DNA of 64,000 nt from Streptomyces cirratus (lineage in GTDB: Bacteria > Actinomycetota > Actinomycetes > Streptomycetales > Streptomycetaceae), in NCBI RefSeq assembly GCF_014650775.1, contig NZ_BMVP01000003.1:558001-622000 (forward strand), written 5' to 3'. A program made the position numbers and the translations under genes. Under the pieces are notes generated by a model. The model was not told where the DNA came from and did not search any database. It saw only the letters and a program-made list of their open reading frames with translations. Of the stretch, positions 1 to 8,458 are shown piece by piece. The stretch's first letter is position 1, and each line of letters begins with the position of its first letter.

Positions 1-1255
1 AAGGTCCGTAGGGCGTGTCCGGGGACTGCGCAGGGGAGGCGGGCGGGGATTCGGGAGGGGAGGCCGGGGACTCGGGGGAGGCCGGGACCAGCGGATACGT
101 CGTGGCCGGGGACTCGGGCAGGGACGCGGGCGGGGACTCGGGCAGTGACGCGGGCGGGGTCTCGGGCAGTGACTCGGGCGGGGACTGCGGCGGCGAGAGG
201 GTGGGCGGCTGCGACGGGGGCGGCGGCGGGCTCTTCACCACCGGCGGCGGCACGGTCTTGTCGTGCTTGCCCTCGTGGTCGTGCCGGTCGCGCTCGACCC
301 AGCGCCCCTCGTGCCCGTCGTAGATCACGAACTTGTTCACGACGGTCACCGAAGGCGCGATGACCACCACGCGGGAGGGCCGGTACGAGGGCCAGGGCTG
401 TCCGGTCCGCTTCGGCTCGCCCCCCAGCGCCACCGGGGGCGTCAGCGGGTTTCCGCAGGCGCAGCGCACCCGCGGTACGCCCCTGTCGTCGACCAGCACG
501 GCCGTCCCGGCCTGGAGCACGGCCTGGTAGGCGGTGGGCTTCCCGTCGCGGTAGCCGTGGTTCGTGACCCGGGTGTCGACGCGCAGTCGCAGAGGGGTCA
601 GGGAGCGCAGGTAGCGCGGGACGGAGGCGGGTTCGACGGAGAGTGCCGAGGCGAAGGCGGCGTTCTTCGCCGGCTGGGCGGACAGCTCCTTGATCTGCTT
701 TTCCACATCGCAGCTGGCCACGTCCTTGGTGCCGCCGTAGAGCCCGGGCGCCGCCCCGGTGACGCTGCGGGTGACCGTGGTCCCGGTCGCCGCCGTGCTC
801 GGCGCGGCGGTGCCCGGCGTCTGCGGGGACGGGCTCTGCAGCGGCAGTGTGGCGGGCGGCGTGCCCTGGTCGGCGGCCGTGGATTCGGTGAAGGGGTCGG
901 GGCCGGCCGCGGCGGCGGGCTGGAGGAAGACCTCGCCGCCCGCCTTGCCCGACGGGGAACCGCCCGGCCGGGTGAGGACGACCACCAGGGCGGCGACGGC
1001 CGCCACCGCGACGACGGCCGTGACCAGCCGGGGTACCGAGCGCCACCAGGGCCCCCCGGGCGGCTGCGCGCCGGACCCCGAAGGGGGGCCGGACGGCGGC
1101 GACGGCGGCGGCGGCGGGCCACCCTGTCGGCCACCGCCCGAGAGAGGACCGGCGGGCGGACCGGCGGGAGGTTCGACGGACGGCGGCCGTGAAGCGTCCC
1201 GCGGCCGCCGCCGGGGTGGCAGCGGCGGCTCCTCGCCTGAGGGTTGCGTGGTCAC
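1..1255 (-). CDS. DUF6777 domain membrane protein (3' end outside window)
   Basis: Starts at GTG 1255 with AAGAGGAG just upstream and stays open to the left edge, so at least 418 residues are present and the C-terminus is missing. Order seen: a Pro/Gly-rich cytoplasmic N-terminus (about 1-70), one transmembrane helix (about 77-97, WWRSVPRLVTAVVAVAAVAA-like), then an extracellular domain with the GLYGGTKD and CDVEKQI motifs and the RVRCACGNPLTPP motif typical of the DUF6777 family, and finally a Pro/Ser-rich tail. The tail holds three exact-period 24-base repeats (112-183) coding for a PPASLPES-like octapeptide. Proteins of this family are common in Streptomyces; their function is unknown. Location (membrane, domain outside) is inferred from the single helix. 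Divergent from the streptophobe gene. Confidence 0.85.
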   Translation of the reverse strand, partial: MTTQPSGEEPPLPPRRRPRDASRPPSVEPPAGPPAGPLSGGGRQGGPPPPPSPPSGPPSGSGAQPPGGPWWRSVPRLVTAVVAVAAVAALVVVLTRPGGSPSGKAGGEVFLQPAAAAGPDPFTESTAADQGTPPATLPLQSPSPQTPGTAAPSTAATGTTVTRSVTGAAPGLYGGTKDVASCDVEKQIKELSAQPAKNAAFASALSVEPASVPRYLRSLTPLRLRVDTRVTNHGYRDGKPTAYQAVLQAGTAVLVDDRGVPRVRCACGNPLTPPVALGGEPKRTGQPWPSYRPSRVVVIAPSVTVVNKFVIYDGHEGRWVERDRHDHEGKHDKTVPPPVVKSPPPPPSQPPTLSPPQSPPESLPETPPASLPESPPASLPESPATTYPLVPASPESPASPPESPPASPAQSPDTPYGP

Positions 1256-1468
1256 GGGCTCCTCTTCCCCATTCTTAGGCGCTCCGGGGTCCCGGCCCAG
1301 CCCCTCGGCGTTCCGCGGCTGCCCTGCGGACTCGAGCGCGGACACAACCGAGCACACAGCCCCGCACATCCTCCAAAACCGCTCATATCGGCGTACATCG
1401 CACTCCTGCGGACCATTGTGTGCGTTCTTCCGGTGGTGGCCGCAAGCCGGGAGTGCCACCTTTGCCGG

Positions 1469-2752
1469 GTGAGCAGTCCCTCTACGACGCCGGCCTCCCG
1501 GGCCGCGAAGGCCTGGCGCGACGGCTTCTTCGCCGTGGTGGCGGGGTTCGCGGTCATGTTCGCGGTCGCGGCGGCCGGAGCGGCCTGCGCGGGCGCCGGC
1601 AGCCTGCCGGGCGGCGCGTTCCCCCGGGTGGTCGCCGCGGTCGCCGTGATGGCGGCCGGCGGCTCGGTCGAGCCCTCCGGCGGGGCCGGTGCCCTGGCCG
1701 GCGCCGCGGGGCAGCTCTCCGTGATGCCCCTGTCGGTCTCCCTGGCCGGGGCGCTGACCGTGGGCTGCGCCTTCCTGCGGCCCCTGCGCGGGCGCGCGGT
1801 CGCCGGTCCGCGGGAACTCCTGGGCCGCGCCGTGCCGTTGGTCGTGTTGTGGCTGCTCGCCCTGATGGGAACCGGGCTCGCGGCCCGACAGACCTTCGGC
1901 CTCCTCCCCGGCGACTCCCCCCTGGGGACCATCGGTGAACTGCTCGACTCCGCCCCGACGGTGGGTTTCGAGACCGACCTGCCCGTGACCGCGCTGTGCG
2001 GACTGCTGTGGATCGTGGGCCTGTTGGTCGTGGCCCTGCTGGTGTCGCGGCGCGCCCCGCTCCCGGCCTCGGTGGTCCGCTTCCACACGGCGGTGCGCCC
2101 GGCCGCCTTCGCCACCCTGGTGCTGCTCCTCGCGTACGTCGTGCTCGGGTTCTTCACCGCCGTCGTGGTGGCGTGCACCCAGGGGCACGCCGAACGCACC
2201 CTGGCCGTCGTGCTGCTGGGTCTGCCGAACCTGGCGTGGCTCGCGCTGTCGCTGGGGCTGGGCGGGGCATGGGAGGGCAGGGTCGAGGGGCCGTTCGGAC
2301 TGCCGATGCCGCGGCTGCTGGACCAGGTGCTGCGGGGCCCGGAGCGCTCCACGGTCGACGTGTCCACTCTGGCGGAGCGGGACTCGCGGGCGTGGTGGCT
2401 GGTGGTGGTCGCCGCCGTCCTGCTGCTGCTGGGCACGGGCGTGCTGGCGGCGGTCCGCTCACCGGCCGGTGTGCGGCCCTGGCGGCAGGCCCTGCACCTG
2501 GGTGTGGCCCTGGCTCTGGCCATGCTGACGGTCTGTCTACTGACGGGCACACACGCGGGTTTCGGGCTTTCCCTGCTGGGGATCGGCGATGTGAGCGGCC
2601 TCGGTGAAGAGGTCGAACTCACCCCGGTGCTGTGGCGCAACACCGGCCTGGCTCTTCTGTGGGGCGCGGTGGCCGGGTTCCTCGGCACCCTCCTGGCCCG
2701 CCCGCTGCGCCACCGGGGGCCGGTGACGAGCAAGGACCCCACGGGGCTCTGA
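1469..2752 (+). CDS. streptophobe family integral membrane protein
   Basis: 427 residues from GTG 1469; upstream in-frame codons extend to 1244 but that part is not membrane-like and would overlap the divergent gene's start. About 10-12 hydrophobic helices cover nearly the whole chain. Landmarks of the Streptomyces streptophobe family are visible: LPGGAFPRVVAAV near residue 40, GGSVEPSGGAGALAG near 60, FLRPLRGRAVAGPREL near 105, the WEGRVEGPFGLPMP loop near 265 and LSLLGIGD near 365. The function of the family is not known. A strong hairpin follows the stop codon, so it is probably a single-gene transcript. Confidence 0.88.
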   Translation: MSSPSTTPASRAAKAWRDGFFAVVAGFAVMFAVAAAGAACAGAGSLPGGAFPRVVAAVAVMAAGGSVEPSGGAGALAGAAGQLSVMPLSVSLAGALTVGCAFLRPLRGRAVAGPRELLGRAVPLVVLWLLALMGTGLAARQTFGLLPGDSPLGTIGELLDSAPTVGFETDLPVTALCGLLWIVGLLVVALLVSRRAPLPASVVRFHTAVRPAAFATLVLLLAYVVLGFFTAVVVACTQGHAERTLAVVLLGLPNLAWLALSLGLGGAWEGRVEGPFGLPMPRLLDQVLRGPERSTVDVSTLAERDSRAWWLVVVAAVLLLLGTGVLAAVRSPAGVRPWRQALHLGVALALAMLTVCLLTGTHAGFGLSLLGIGDVSGLGEEVELTPVLWRNTGLALLWGAVAGFLGTLLARPLRHRGPVTSKDPTGL

Positions 2753-2758
2753 CCCGAG

Positions 2759-2781
2759 CGGTTGCCCGTGATGGGCAACCG
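2759..2781 (+). terminator. hairpin terminator after the streptophobe gene
   Basis: Perfect 9-base arms (CGGTTGCCC and its complement) with a 5-base loop, starting 6 bases after the stop codon. There is no T-tract, as is usual for hairpin terminators in high-GC actinomycetes. Confidence 0.7.
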
Positions 2782-2852
2782 ATGATCCATACGGGTGAAC
2801 CGGCTCGGATCGGTTCGGCGGTGAATCGATTCCGCATGCCAACCTCACCTCC

Positions 2853-3221
2853 GTGAACACGTTTAAAGGCCTGTTCCGGCCGCTCCACGCCGGCGGCCTG
2901 CTTGCCGTCTCCGCAGTCGCCCTGACCCTGTCCACCGCGCTCCCGACCGGAGCGACACCCACCGGCGCCCGCTACCTCGCCGGTCCGGTCGGGGCGCGGG
3001 ACGCGACACCCCGGGAGGTCTCGGCGAGCGCGGTCTACTGCCCCGACGGGACGCTCCTCCAGTCCGGCGGCTACTCCCTGGAGAACGGCAACACCGGCCC
3101 GGTCCTGGCCAGTCACCCCGTCGTCGGACCGGACGGCCGCAAGGGCTGGTACGCCTCCGCCTCGCACGCCGACGTCAGGGCGTACGTGCTGTGCCGCTCC
3201 GCCCTCGACTCCGACTCCTGA
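2853..3221 (+). CDS. small secreted protein of unknown function
   Basis: 122 residues from GTG 2853. A signal peptide is clear: basic start, hydrophobic stretch at about 14-31 and a likely cleavage after an Ala-rich site near 30-38. The mature part is about 85 residues with two cysteines (VYCPDG near 62 and VLCRS near 115), which could form one disulfide. I do not recognise the family. The gap before it carries the preceding terminator and a perfect GAATCGATTC palindrome (2823-2832) 20 bases before the start. It converges on the kinase gene with only 16 bases between stops. Confidence 0.72.
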   Translation: MNTFKGLFRPLHAGGLLAVSAVALTLSTALPTGATPTGARYLAGPVGARDATPREVSASAVYCPDGTLLQSGGYSLENGNTGPVLASHPVVGPDGRKGWYASASHADVRAYVLCRSALDSDS

Positions 3222-3237
3222 CCGGCGGCGGCCCCCG

Positions 3238-4251
3238 TCACGCACCGCCGCCCCGCAGCCGGAACACCGGCATCGCCCAGCGCGGCGGTGGCGGCGCGGG
3301 GCCCGGGCCCGCGGCGGCCCCGAGGGCGTCCGCGAGCGGCGCCGGCGACCGGCCGGAAAGCGCCGCCTGGGCGGGACCCGACGCCTCGCCCGCCCTTCGC
3401 AGCGCACCGGTGAACTCCAGGCAGTCGCGCCAGCGTTCGTCCGGCGATTTGGCCAGCGCCCTGCCCAGCACCTCGTCCACCGCCGCCGTCAGGTCGGGCC
3501 GCCGTGAGGTCACCGGGGGCGGCGGATCGAACTGGTGGGCCCAGAGCAGGGCCATGTCTTCGTCACGCTGGAAGGGCGGGGCGCCGGTCAGCATTTCGTG
3601 GACGACGCACCCCAGGCTGTACACGTCGCAGCGCCCGTCGACCGGTTTGCCGGAGATCTGTTCGGGCGCGACGTAGTCGAGGGTCCCCACGAACTGTCCG
3701 ACGCTCGTGAACCCGGTCAGCGACAGCGACTTCTTCGTCAGCCCGAAGTCCGTCAGGTACACGTGCTCGGGGTGGTCGCTGTCGGTGCCCTCCGCCACCA
3801 GGATGTTGCCCGGCTTCACGTCCCGGTGGACCAGGTCGTGGGCGTGGGCCGCGTCCAGCGCGGAAGCCACCTGGCCCGCGATGCGCACCGCCGTACGGAC
3901 GGGCAGCGGGCCCGTCCGGTCCAGCAGGGCGCGCAGGTCCTGCCCGGCGACGTAGCGCATGGCGATGTACAGCAGGCCCTCCGTCTCGCCCGCCTCGAAG
4001 ACGGGCACGATGTGCGGGTGGTCGATGGCGGCCGCCACCTTCGACTCGTGGGTGAAGCGCTGCCTGAACGTGTCGTTGCGGGCGAGCTCGGGCGCGAGCA
4101 GTTTCAGTGCCACCGTCCGGTCCAGCCGCAGGTCCAGGGCCTTGTAGACGACCGCCATCCCGCCGCGCCCGATCTCGCTCTGCACCAGGTACCCGGCGAT
4201 GCGTCTGCCCCGTAGGTCGGAGGGCCGCCCGCCGACCGGTTCGGCGGACAT
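3238..4251 (-). CDS. soluble Ser/Thr protein kinase (PknF-like partner of the ABC exporter)
   Basis: 337 residues from ATG 4251; this ATG shares its A with the stop of the upstream gene (TGATG), a translational coupling that decides the start over longer in-frame extensions. Complete Hanks-type kinase: glycine loop IGRGGMAVV at 27-35, Lys50, catalytic HRDVKPGN at 142-149, DFG at 168-170, a Thr/Ser-rich activation loop (LTGFTSVGQFVGT) and APEQ at 195-198. No transmembrane helix or extracellular sensor follows the kinase; the tail is a Pro/Ala-rich stretch ending in a basic, Gly-rich terminus. It is the last gene of an operon whose first gene has two phosphothreonine-reading FHA domains, so that exporter is the obvious candidate substrate (inference). 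Confidence 0.9.
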   Translation of the reverse strand: MSAEPVGGRPSDLRGRRIAGYLVQSEIGRGGMAVVYKALDLRLDRTVALKLLAPELARNDTFRQRFTHESKVAAAIDHPHIVPVFEAGETEGLLYIAMRYVAGQDLRALLDRTGPLPVRTAVRIAGQVASALDAAHAHDLVHRDVKPGNILVAEGTDSDHPEHVYLTDFGLTKKSLSLTGFTSVGQFVGTLDYVAPEQISGKPVDGRCDVYSLGCVVHEMLTGAPPFQRDEDMALLWAHQFDPPPPVTSRRPDLTAAVDEVLGRALAKSPDERWRDCLEFTGALRRAGEASGPAQAALSGRSPAPLADALGAAAGPGPAPPPPRWAMPVFRLRGGGA

Positions 4252-4889
4252 CACCGGTCGCCGCCCTCGGGGCCCTCCACGACCAGAGTCGGCTCGTGCC
4301 CGGTGTCGCCCGGTTCCTGTGTTTCTACGTCGGCCACACCGCCGGGATCGGAGGTGCCGGGCGGCGACGCCCCGGCCGCGGAGCCCGGCCCGGAGACGAC
4401 GGCGTAGGTCGCAGGCCGGCCGCCTTCGCCGTACAGCCACCGCCCGTTCGCCTCGTCGTAGATCCACACCGATTCCCCGTCGATCACCACGCCGGCCCGC
4501 AATCCCCGCGTACCCCGGCGGAAGGCCTCGGCGTCAACCTGTCCGGACGCGAGCTGGTCGGTGGCCCGGCGGTAGCGCTCCAGCGTGTCGGCGGTGCGGG
4601 CCAGCAGTGGCCGCGGGTCCTCGGAGCGCGCGAGGGGCCGCCCGCCCGTCGGCGGGGGCTGCGGCACGGCCACCAGCAGCCGGCCGTCCACCCACGCGGA
4701 CCATCCGTTGGAGCACAGGACCTCGCCCCATTCGCCTTGCCGCGACAGCAGTTGTACGGGCAGGAACGGGTCCAGCGCGGCGGTCGGCCGGGACACGTCC
4801 GGCACCTCCCAGGCGGGCAGTCCGTCCTGCGGCACGACGTGCGTGGGCCGGAAGTCGGCAGCTCCGGCAGGGCTCGTCATCGCGGTCAC
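4251..4889 (-). CDS. conserved hypothetical protein with SH3-like segment, kinase operon
   Basis: 212 residues from GTG 4889, which has GAGGAAG upstream; ATG 4880 is a weaker alternative. It begins 4 bases after the ABC exporter stop and overlaps the kinase start by one base, so it belongs to a tight three-gene operon. Residues about 40-75 (VQLLSRQGEWGEVLCSNG, WVDGRLL) look like an SH3-type beta-barrel, and a second beta-rich piece near 130-170 (VVIDGESVWIYDEANGRWLY) resembles a repeat of such a fold. The C-terminal 40 residues are acidic and Pro/Gly-rich. No signal peptide or helix is seen. A scaffold or adaptor between kinase and exporter is possible but unproven. Confidence 0.75.
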   Translation of the reverse strand: MTAMTSPAGAADFRPTHVVPQDGLPAWEVPDVSRPTAALDPFLPVQLLSRQGEWGEVLCSNGWSAWVDGRLLVAVPQPPPTGGRPLARSEDPRPLLARTADTLERYRRATDQLASGQVDAEAFRRGTRGLRAGVVIDGESVWIYDEANGRWLYGEGGRPATYAVVSGPGSAAGASPPGTSDPGGVADVETQEPGDTGHEPTLVVEGPEGGDR

Positions 4890-4893
4890 CGGG

Positions 4894-7245
4894 CTACTTC
4901 CTCATGATGGCGGGCTCGTGCCGGCGCAGCAGCCTCGCGACCAGCACCCCGAACAGCACGGACAGCGCCACCAGCATCCCGACGTCGAGCAGCCACACCC
5001 CGGCGGAGTGCGCGAACAGCGGATCGTCGGTGCTCTTGCCGGGCACGATCGCGCCGAGATCGATGGTGGCCGCCATGGCGCCGAGCGCCCAGCGGGAGGG
5101 AACCAGCCAGGCCAGTTGCTCGATCACCGGTACGCCGTCCAGCTGGAGCAGGGCCCCGCAGAAGACCACCTGCACGATGGCGAGCAGGACCAGCAGCGGC
5201 ATGGTGACCTCCTCCTTCCTGACCAGCGCGGAAACCAGCAGGCCGAGCATCATCGCGGTGAACGACAGCAGTGCGACGGCGATGGTGATCTCCACGAGTG
5301 GCGACAGGAAGACCCCCTTGCCGCCGGGCGCGTTGGTCTGCACCCCGAGGAGCGCCACCAGCGTCAGCACCACCGCCTGCGCGACGGTGACCGCGCCCAG
5401 GACCACCACCTTCGACATCAGGTAGGCGGAGCGGGACAGCCCCACGGCGCGCTCGCGCTGGTAGATGGTCCGCTCCTTGACCAGTTCGCGAACCGCGTTC
5501 GCCGCGCCGGTGAGCACGCCGCCCACGCACAGGATGAGCAGGGCGTTGACGGCCGTCTCCCGGGTGAGGGAGTGGCCGGCGAGGGCGCGGGCCATCGCGC
5601 CCATCACGAACGGCAGGGCGACCATGATGGCGAGGAAGGTGCGGTCGGCGCCGAGGGCGGCCGCGTAGCGCCGCACCAGGGTGGACAGCTGGGCTCCCCA
5701 GCTCTGCGCCTTGGGCGGCGCGGCGGCGAATCCGGCCGGTCCGGCGGGGGCGCCGCCCTCGACCGGCGGGAGGCCCGGGAGCTGGACGTACTTCCGGTAC
5801 AGGGTGGAGGAGCGGTACTCGCCCGCCCAGTCGCGGCCCTGCTGGTTCTCGAAGGCTTCGAAGGCCTCCGGCCACTCTCCGAAGCCGAAGAAGCCGAGGG
5901 TCTCCCCGGGCGGACCGAAGTAGGCGACGCGTCCGCCGGGGGCGAGGACCAGCAGCCGGTCGCAGACTTCCAGGCTGAGCACGCTGTGGGTGACGACGAT
6001 CACGGTCCGGCCGTCGTCGGCGAGGCCGCGCAGCATGTTCATGACCGAGCGGTCCATTCCGGGGTCGAGTCCGGAGGTCGGCTCGTCGAGGAAGAGCAGG
6101 GAGGGCTTCGTCAGCAGTTCCAGCGCGACGGAGACCCGTTTGCGCTGGCCGCCGGAGAGGCTGTGGATGGGCTGGTCGGCGCGCTGCCCGAGCCCGAGTT
6201 CCCGGATCACCTCGTCCACCCGGGCCCGCCGCTCCGCGGTGGCGGTGTCCTGCGGGAAGCGCAGCTCGGCGGCGTAGGTCAGGGCGCGGCGCACGGTGAG
6301 CTGGGCGTGCAGGATGTCGTCCTGCGGGACGAGGCCGATGCGGCTGCGCAGTTCGGCGTAGTCGCGGTAGAGGTCGCGTCCGTCGTAGAGGACGGTGCCC
6401 TGGTCGGCGGGGCGCAGCCCGGTGAGCGCGCCCAGCAGCGTCGATTTGCCGGCGCCGCTGGGGCCGACGACGGCGAGCAGGCACTTGGCGCCGACGGGGA
6501 AGGAGACGTGGTCGAGCAGGACCTTGCGGCCGCGGTCGACGGCGACGGCGAGGTCCTGGACTTCGAGGGAGACCTCTCCGGTGTCCACGTACTCCTGGAG
6601 CTGGTCGCCGAAGACGCAGAAGGCGCTGTGTCCGATGCCGACGATGTCGCCGTCGGCGACGGGGGCCCGGTCGACGGGGACGCCGTTGAGGTACGTGCCG
6701 TTGTGGCTGGCGAGGTCGGCGATCTCGTACGTCCCGTCGGGCAGGGGGCGCAGTTCGGCGTGGCGGCGGGAGACGACGAGGTCGTCGACGACGAGGTCGT
6801 TGTCGGGGGCCCGGCCGATGCGGACGGTGCGCGCGAGCAGCGGCCGTACGGAGGCGGGCGTGTGGAAGGAACCGGTCAGGGCGGGGCCGGTGACCGAGGA
6901 CGGGCGGGCGGGGGTGCGCTCGGGGGCGGCGCCGAGGAGGACGGCGCGGGGGCCGTCCTCGGCGCTGCCGAAGCGCAGTTCGCTGCCTGGGCCGACGCTC
7001 CACTCGCGTACGCGGTGGCCGTCGGCCCAGGTGCCGTTGGTGCTGCCCTCGTCCTCGACCGTCCAGTGGTCGCCGTCGGGGCGCAGGACCGCGTGGTGCC
7101 AGGAGACGCGGGCGTCGTCGAGGCAGATCTCGCAGAGGGGGTCGCGTCCGACGTGGTACGTCCGGCCCGGGCTGATCGAGGTGCAGCCCCGGGCGGTCTC
7201 CAGCACGAGTTCGGGTGCGGCCGGCGCACCGGGTCGCGAGGCCAT
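4894..7245 (-). CDS. FHA-FHA-ABC transporter fusion (Rv1747-like exporter)
   Basis: 783 residues from ATG 7245. Domains in order: FHA1 (about 25-100; GR at 33-34, STNGT at 68-72), FHA2 (about 135-205; GR at 144-145, SRRH at 159-162, SHNGT at 180-184), an ABC ATPase (Walker A GPSGAGKST 261-269, signature LSGGQRKR 363-370, Walker B LLFLDEP 383-389, switch His near 420), then an ABC-2 type membrane domain with about six helices (roughly 530-775). This is a half transporter that should act as a dimer in the plasma membrane. The order and the linked kinase match M. tuberculosis Rv1747/PknF, whose exporter is regulated through FHA binding of kinase-phosphorylated threonines. The substrate here is not deducible. 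Divergent from the cation exporter gene. Confidence 0.92.
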   Translation of the reverse strand: MASRPGAPAAPELVLETARGCTSISPGRTYHVGRDPLCEICLDDARVSWHHAVLRPDGDHWTVEDEGSTNGTWADGHRVREWSVGPGSELRFGSAEDGPRAVLLGAAPERTPARPSSVTGPALTGSFHTPASVRPLLARTVRIGRAPDNDLVVDDLVVSRRHAELRPLPDGTYEIADLASHNGTYLNGVPVDRAPVADGDIVGIGHSAFCVFGDQLQEYVDTGEVSLEVQDLAVAVDRGRKVLLDHVSFPVGAKCLLAVVGPSGAGKSTLLGALTGLRPADQGTVLYDGRDLYRDYAELRSRIGLVPQDDILHAQLTVRRALTYAAELRFPQDTATAERRARVDEVIRELGLGQRADQPIHSLSGGQRKRVSVALELLTKPSLLFLDEPTSGLDPGMDRSVMNMLRGLADDGRTVIVVTHSVLSLEVCDRLLVLAPGGRVAYFGPPGETLGFFGFGEWPEAFEAFENQQGRDWAGEYRSSTLYRKYVQLPGLPPVEGGAPAGPAGFAAAPPKAQSWGAQLSTLVRRYAAALGADRTFLAIMVALPFVMGAMARALAGHSLTRETAVNALLILCVGGVLTGAANAVRELVKERTIYQRERAVGLSRSAYLMSKVVVLGAVTVAQAVVLTLVALLGVQTNAPGGKGVFLSPLVEITIAVALLSFTAMMLGLLVSALVRKEEVTMPLLVLLAIVQVVFCGALLQLDGVPVIEQLAWLVPSRWALGAMAATIDLGAIVPGKSTDDPLFAHSAGVWLLDVGMLVALSVLFGVLVARLLRRHEPAIMRK

Positions 7246-7313
7246 GCACAGATTTTCCCACGATCCGACCGGCGCGGCATAACAGCAGGTCAGCGGCTTC
7301 TTATGGGTAATGA

Positions 7314-7328
7314 CAACGGTCCCCGTTG
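7314..7328. promoter_or_regulatory. dyad upstream of the cation exporter gene
   Basis: CAACGG, a 3-base spacer and CCGTTG form a perfect dyad about 70 bases before the exporter start, inside a larger TGACAACGGT-type sequence. Actinobacterial Zur boxes share the TGA-n-AA half-site layout, and in S. coelicolor Zur activates the zinc exporter gene zitB from an upstream box, so Zur is a reasonable guess. Identity of the regulator is inference. Confidence 0.45.
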
Positions 7329-7396
7329 CAGCCTTTGCCGATGCACCGAAGGTGCGTTTCACTTGCGGCGTCGGAACCGAACAAACGGGGGACACC

Positions 7397-8428
7397 ATGA
7401 CCGGGCACGACCACGGGCACGAGCACGACCACGCCGGGGATCCCGGGCCCGGCGGCCACGCCGGGCACAGCCACGGTGTGGCCGCGGACGCCGACCGGCG
7501 CTGGCTGGCGATCGCCCTCGGCCTGATCGGCGGCTTCATGGCCGTCGAGGTGGTCATCGGCGTCCTCGCCCAGTCCCTGGCCCTGATCTCCGATGCCGCG
7601 CACATGCTGACCGACGCGGTCTCGATCGTGCTGGCGTTGATCGCGATGCGGCTCGCCGCCCGCCCGGCGCGCGGCGGGTTCACGTACGGCCTCAAGCGGG
7701 CGGAGATACTCTCCGCGCAGGCGAACGGGCTGACCCTGCTGCTGCTGGCGGTGTGGCTGGCGTACGAGGCGGTGCGGCGGCTGATGGACCCGCCGGCGGT
7801 GGAGGGCGGGCTGGTCCTGGTGACGGCGCTCGCGGGCATCGTCGTCAATGTGGCGGCGGCCTGGTGCATCTCGAAGGCGAACCGGACCTCCCTGGCCGTC
7901 GAGGGCGCCTACCAGCACATCCTGAACGACATGTTCGCCTTCATCGGGACGGCGGTGGCCGGTCTGATCGTGCTGACCACCGGTTTCCGCCAGGCGGACT
8001 CGATCGCCTCGCTGGTCGTGGTGGTGCTGATGGTCAAGGCGGGCTACGGGCTGGTCCGCGAGTCGGGCCGGATCTTCCTGGAGGCGGCCCCGGCGCACAT
8101 GGACCCGGACGCGGTCGGCGACCGGCTCGCGGGGCACCCGCCGGTGACGGAGGTGCACGACCTGCACATCTGGACGATCACCTCCGGCCAGGCGGCGCTC
8201 TCCGCGCACGTGCTGGTGGAGCCGGCGGGCGACTGCCACGCCGTACGCCGGGACCTGGAACGGCTCCTGGCCAAGGAGTACGGCGTCACGCACACCACCC
8301 TCCAGGTGGACCACGTCCCGGAGGCCCTCCTGTCGGTCGGCCGGGCCGGCGAGGACCCGGAGCCCGGCGACCCGCACTGCGCGGACGCGCACGGTCCGGT
8401 CCACCGGGCCGGACCGCACGATCACTGA
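7397..8428 (+). CDS. zitB: cation diffusion facilitator, ZitB-type Zn/Cd/Co exporter
   Basis: 343 residues from ATG 7397. An in-frame ATG at 7310 exists, but it lies in front of the upstream dyad and adds a non-conserved stretch, so the later start is preferred. A His-rich cytoplasmic N-terminus (about nine His in the first 26 residues) is followed by six helices; the metal-site pairs HxxxD appear as SDAAHMLTD (helix II) and YQHILND-MF (helix V). The C-terminal cytoplasmic ferredoxin-like domain (EVHDLHIWTI near 250) precedes a second His-rich tail. It would expel divalent cations by proton antiport at the plasma membrane. Likely zinc-responsive given the upstream dyad. Confidence 0.88.
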   Translation: MTGHDHGHEHDHAGDPGPGGHAGHSHGVAADADRRWLAIALGLIGGFMAVEVVIGVLAQSLALISDAAHMLTDAVSIVLALIAMRLAARPARGGFTYGLKRAEILSAQANGLTLLLLAVWLAYEAVRRLMDPPAVEGGLVLVTALAGIVVNVAAAWCISKANRTSLAVEGAYQHILNDMFAFIGTAVAGLIVLTTGFRQADSIASLVVVVLMVKAGYGLVRESGRIFLEAAPAHMDPDAVGDRLAGHPPVTEVHDLHIWTITSGQAALSAHVLVEPAGDCHAVRRDLERLLAKEYGVTHTTLQVDHVPEALLSVGRAGEDPEPGDPHCADAHGPVHRAGPHDH

Positions 8429-8458
8429 CGGAGGGCGCGGCGGGGCATACATGCCCGC

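Noticed and set aside
112..183. Three exact-period 24-base repeats near the left edge, CRISPR-like at a glance
   Set aside because: They have no spacers, run in frame and encode a Pro/Ser-rich octapeptide of the DUF6777 protein's tail.
7310..7396. ATG 7310 as the start of the cation exporter
   Set aside because: It would place the upstream dyad inside the coding region and adds a stretch that lacks family features, while ATG 7397 starts the His-rich N-terminus.
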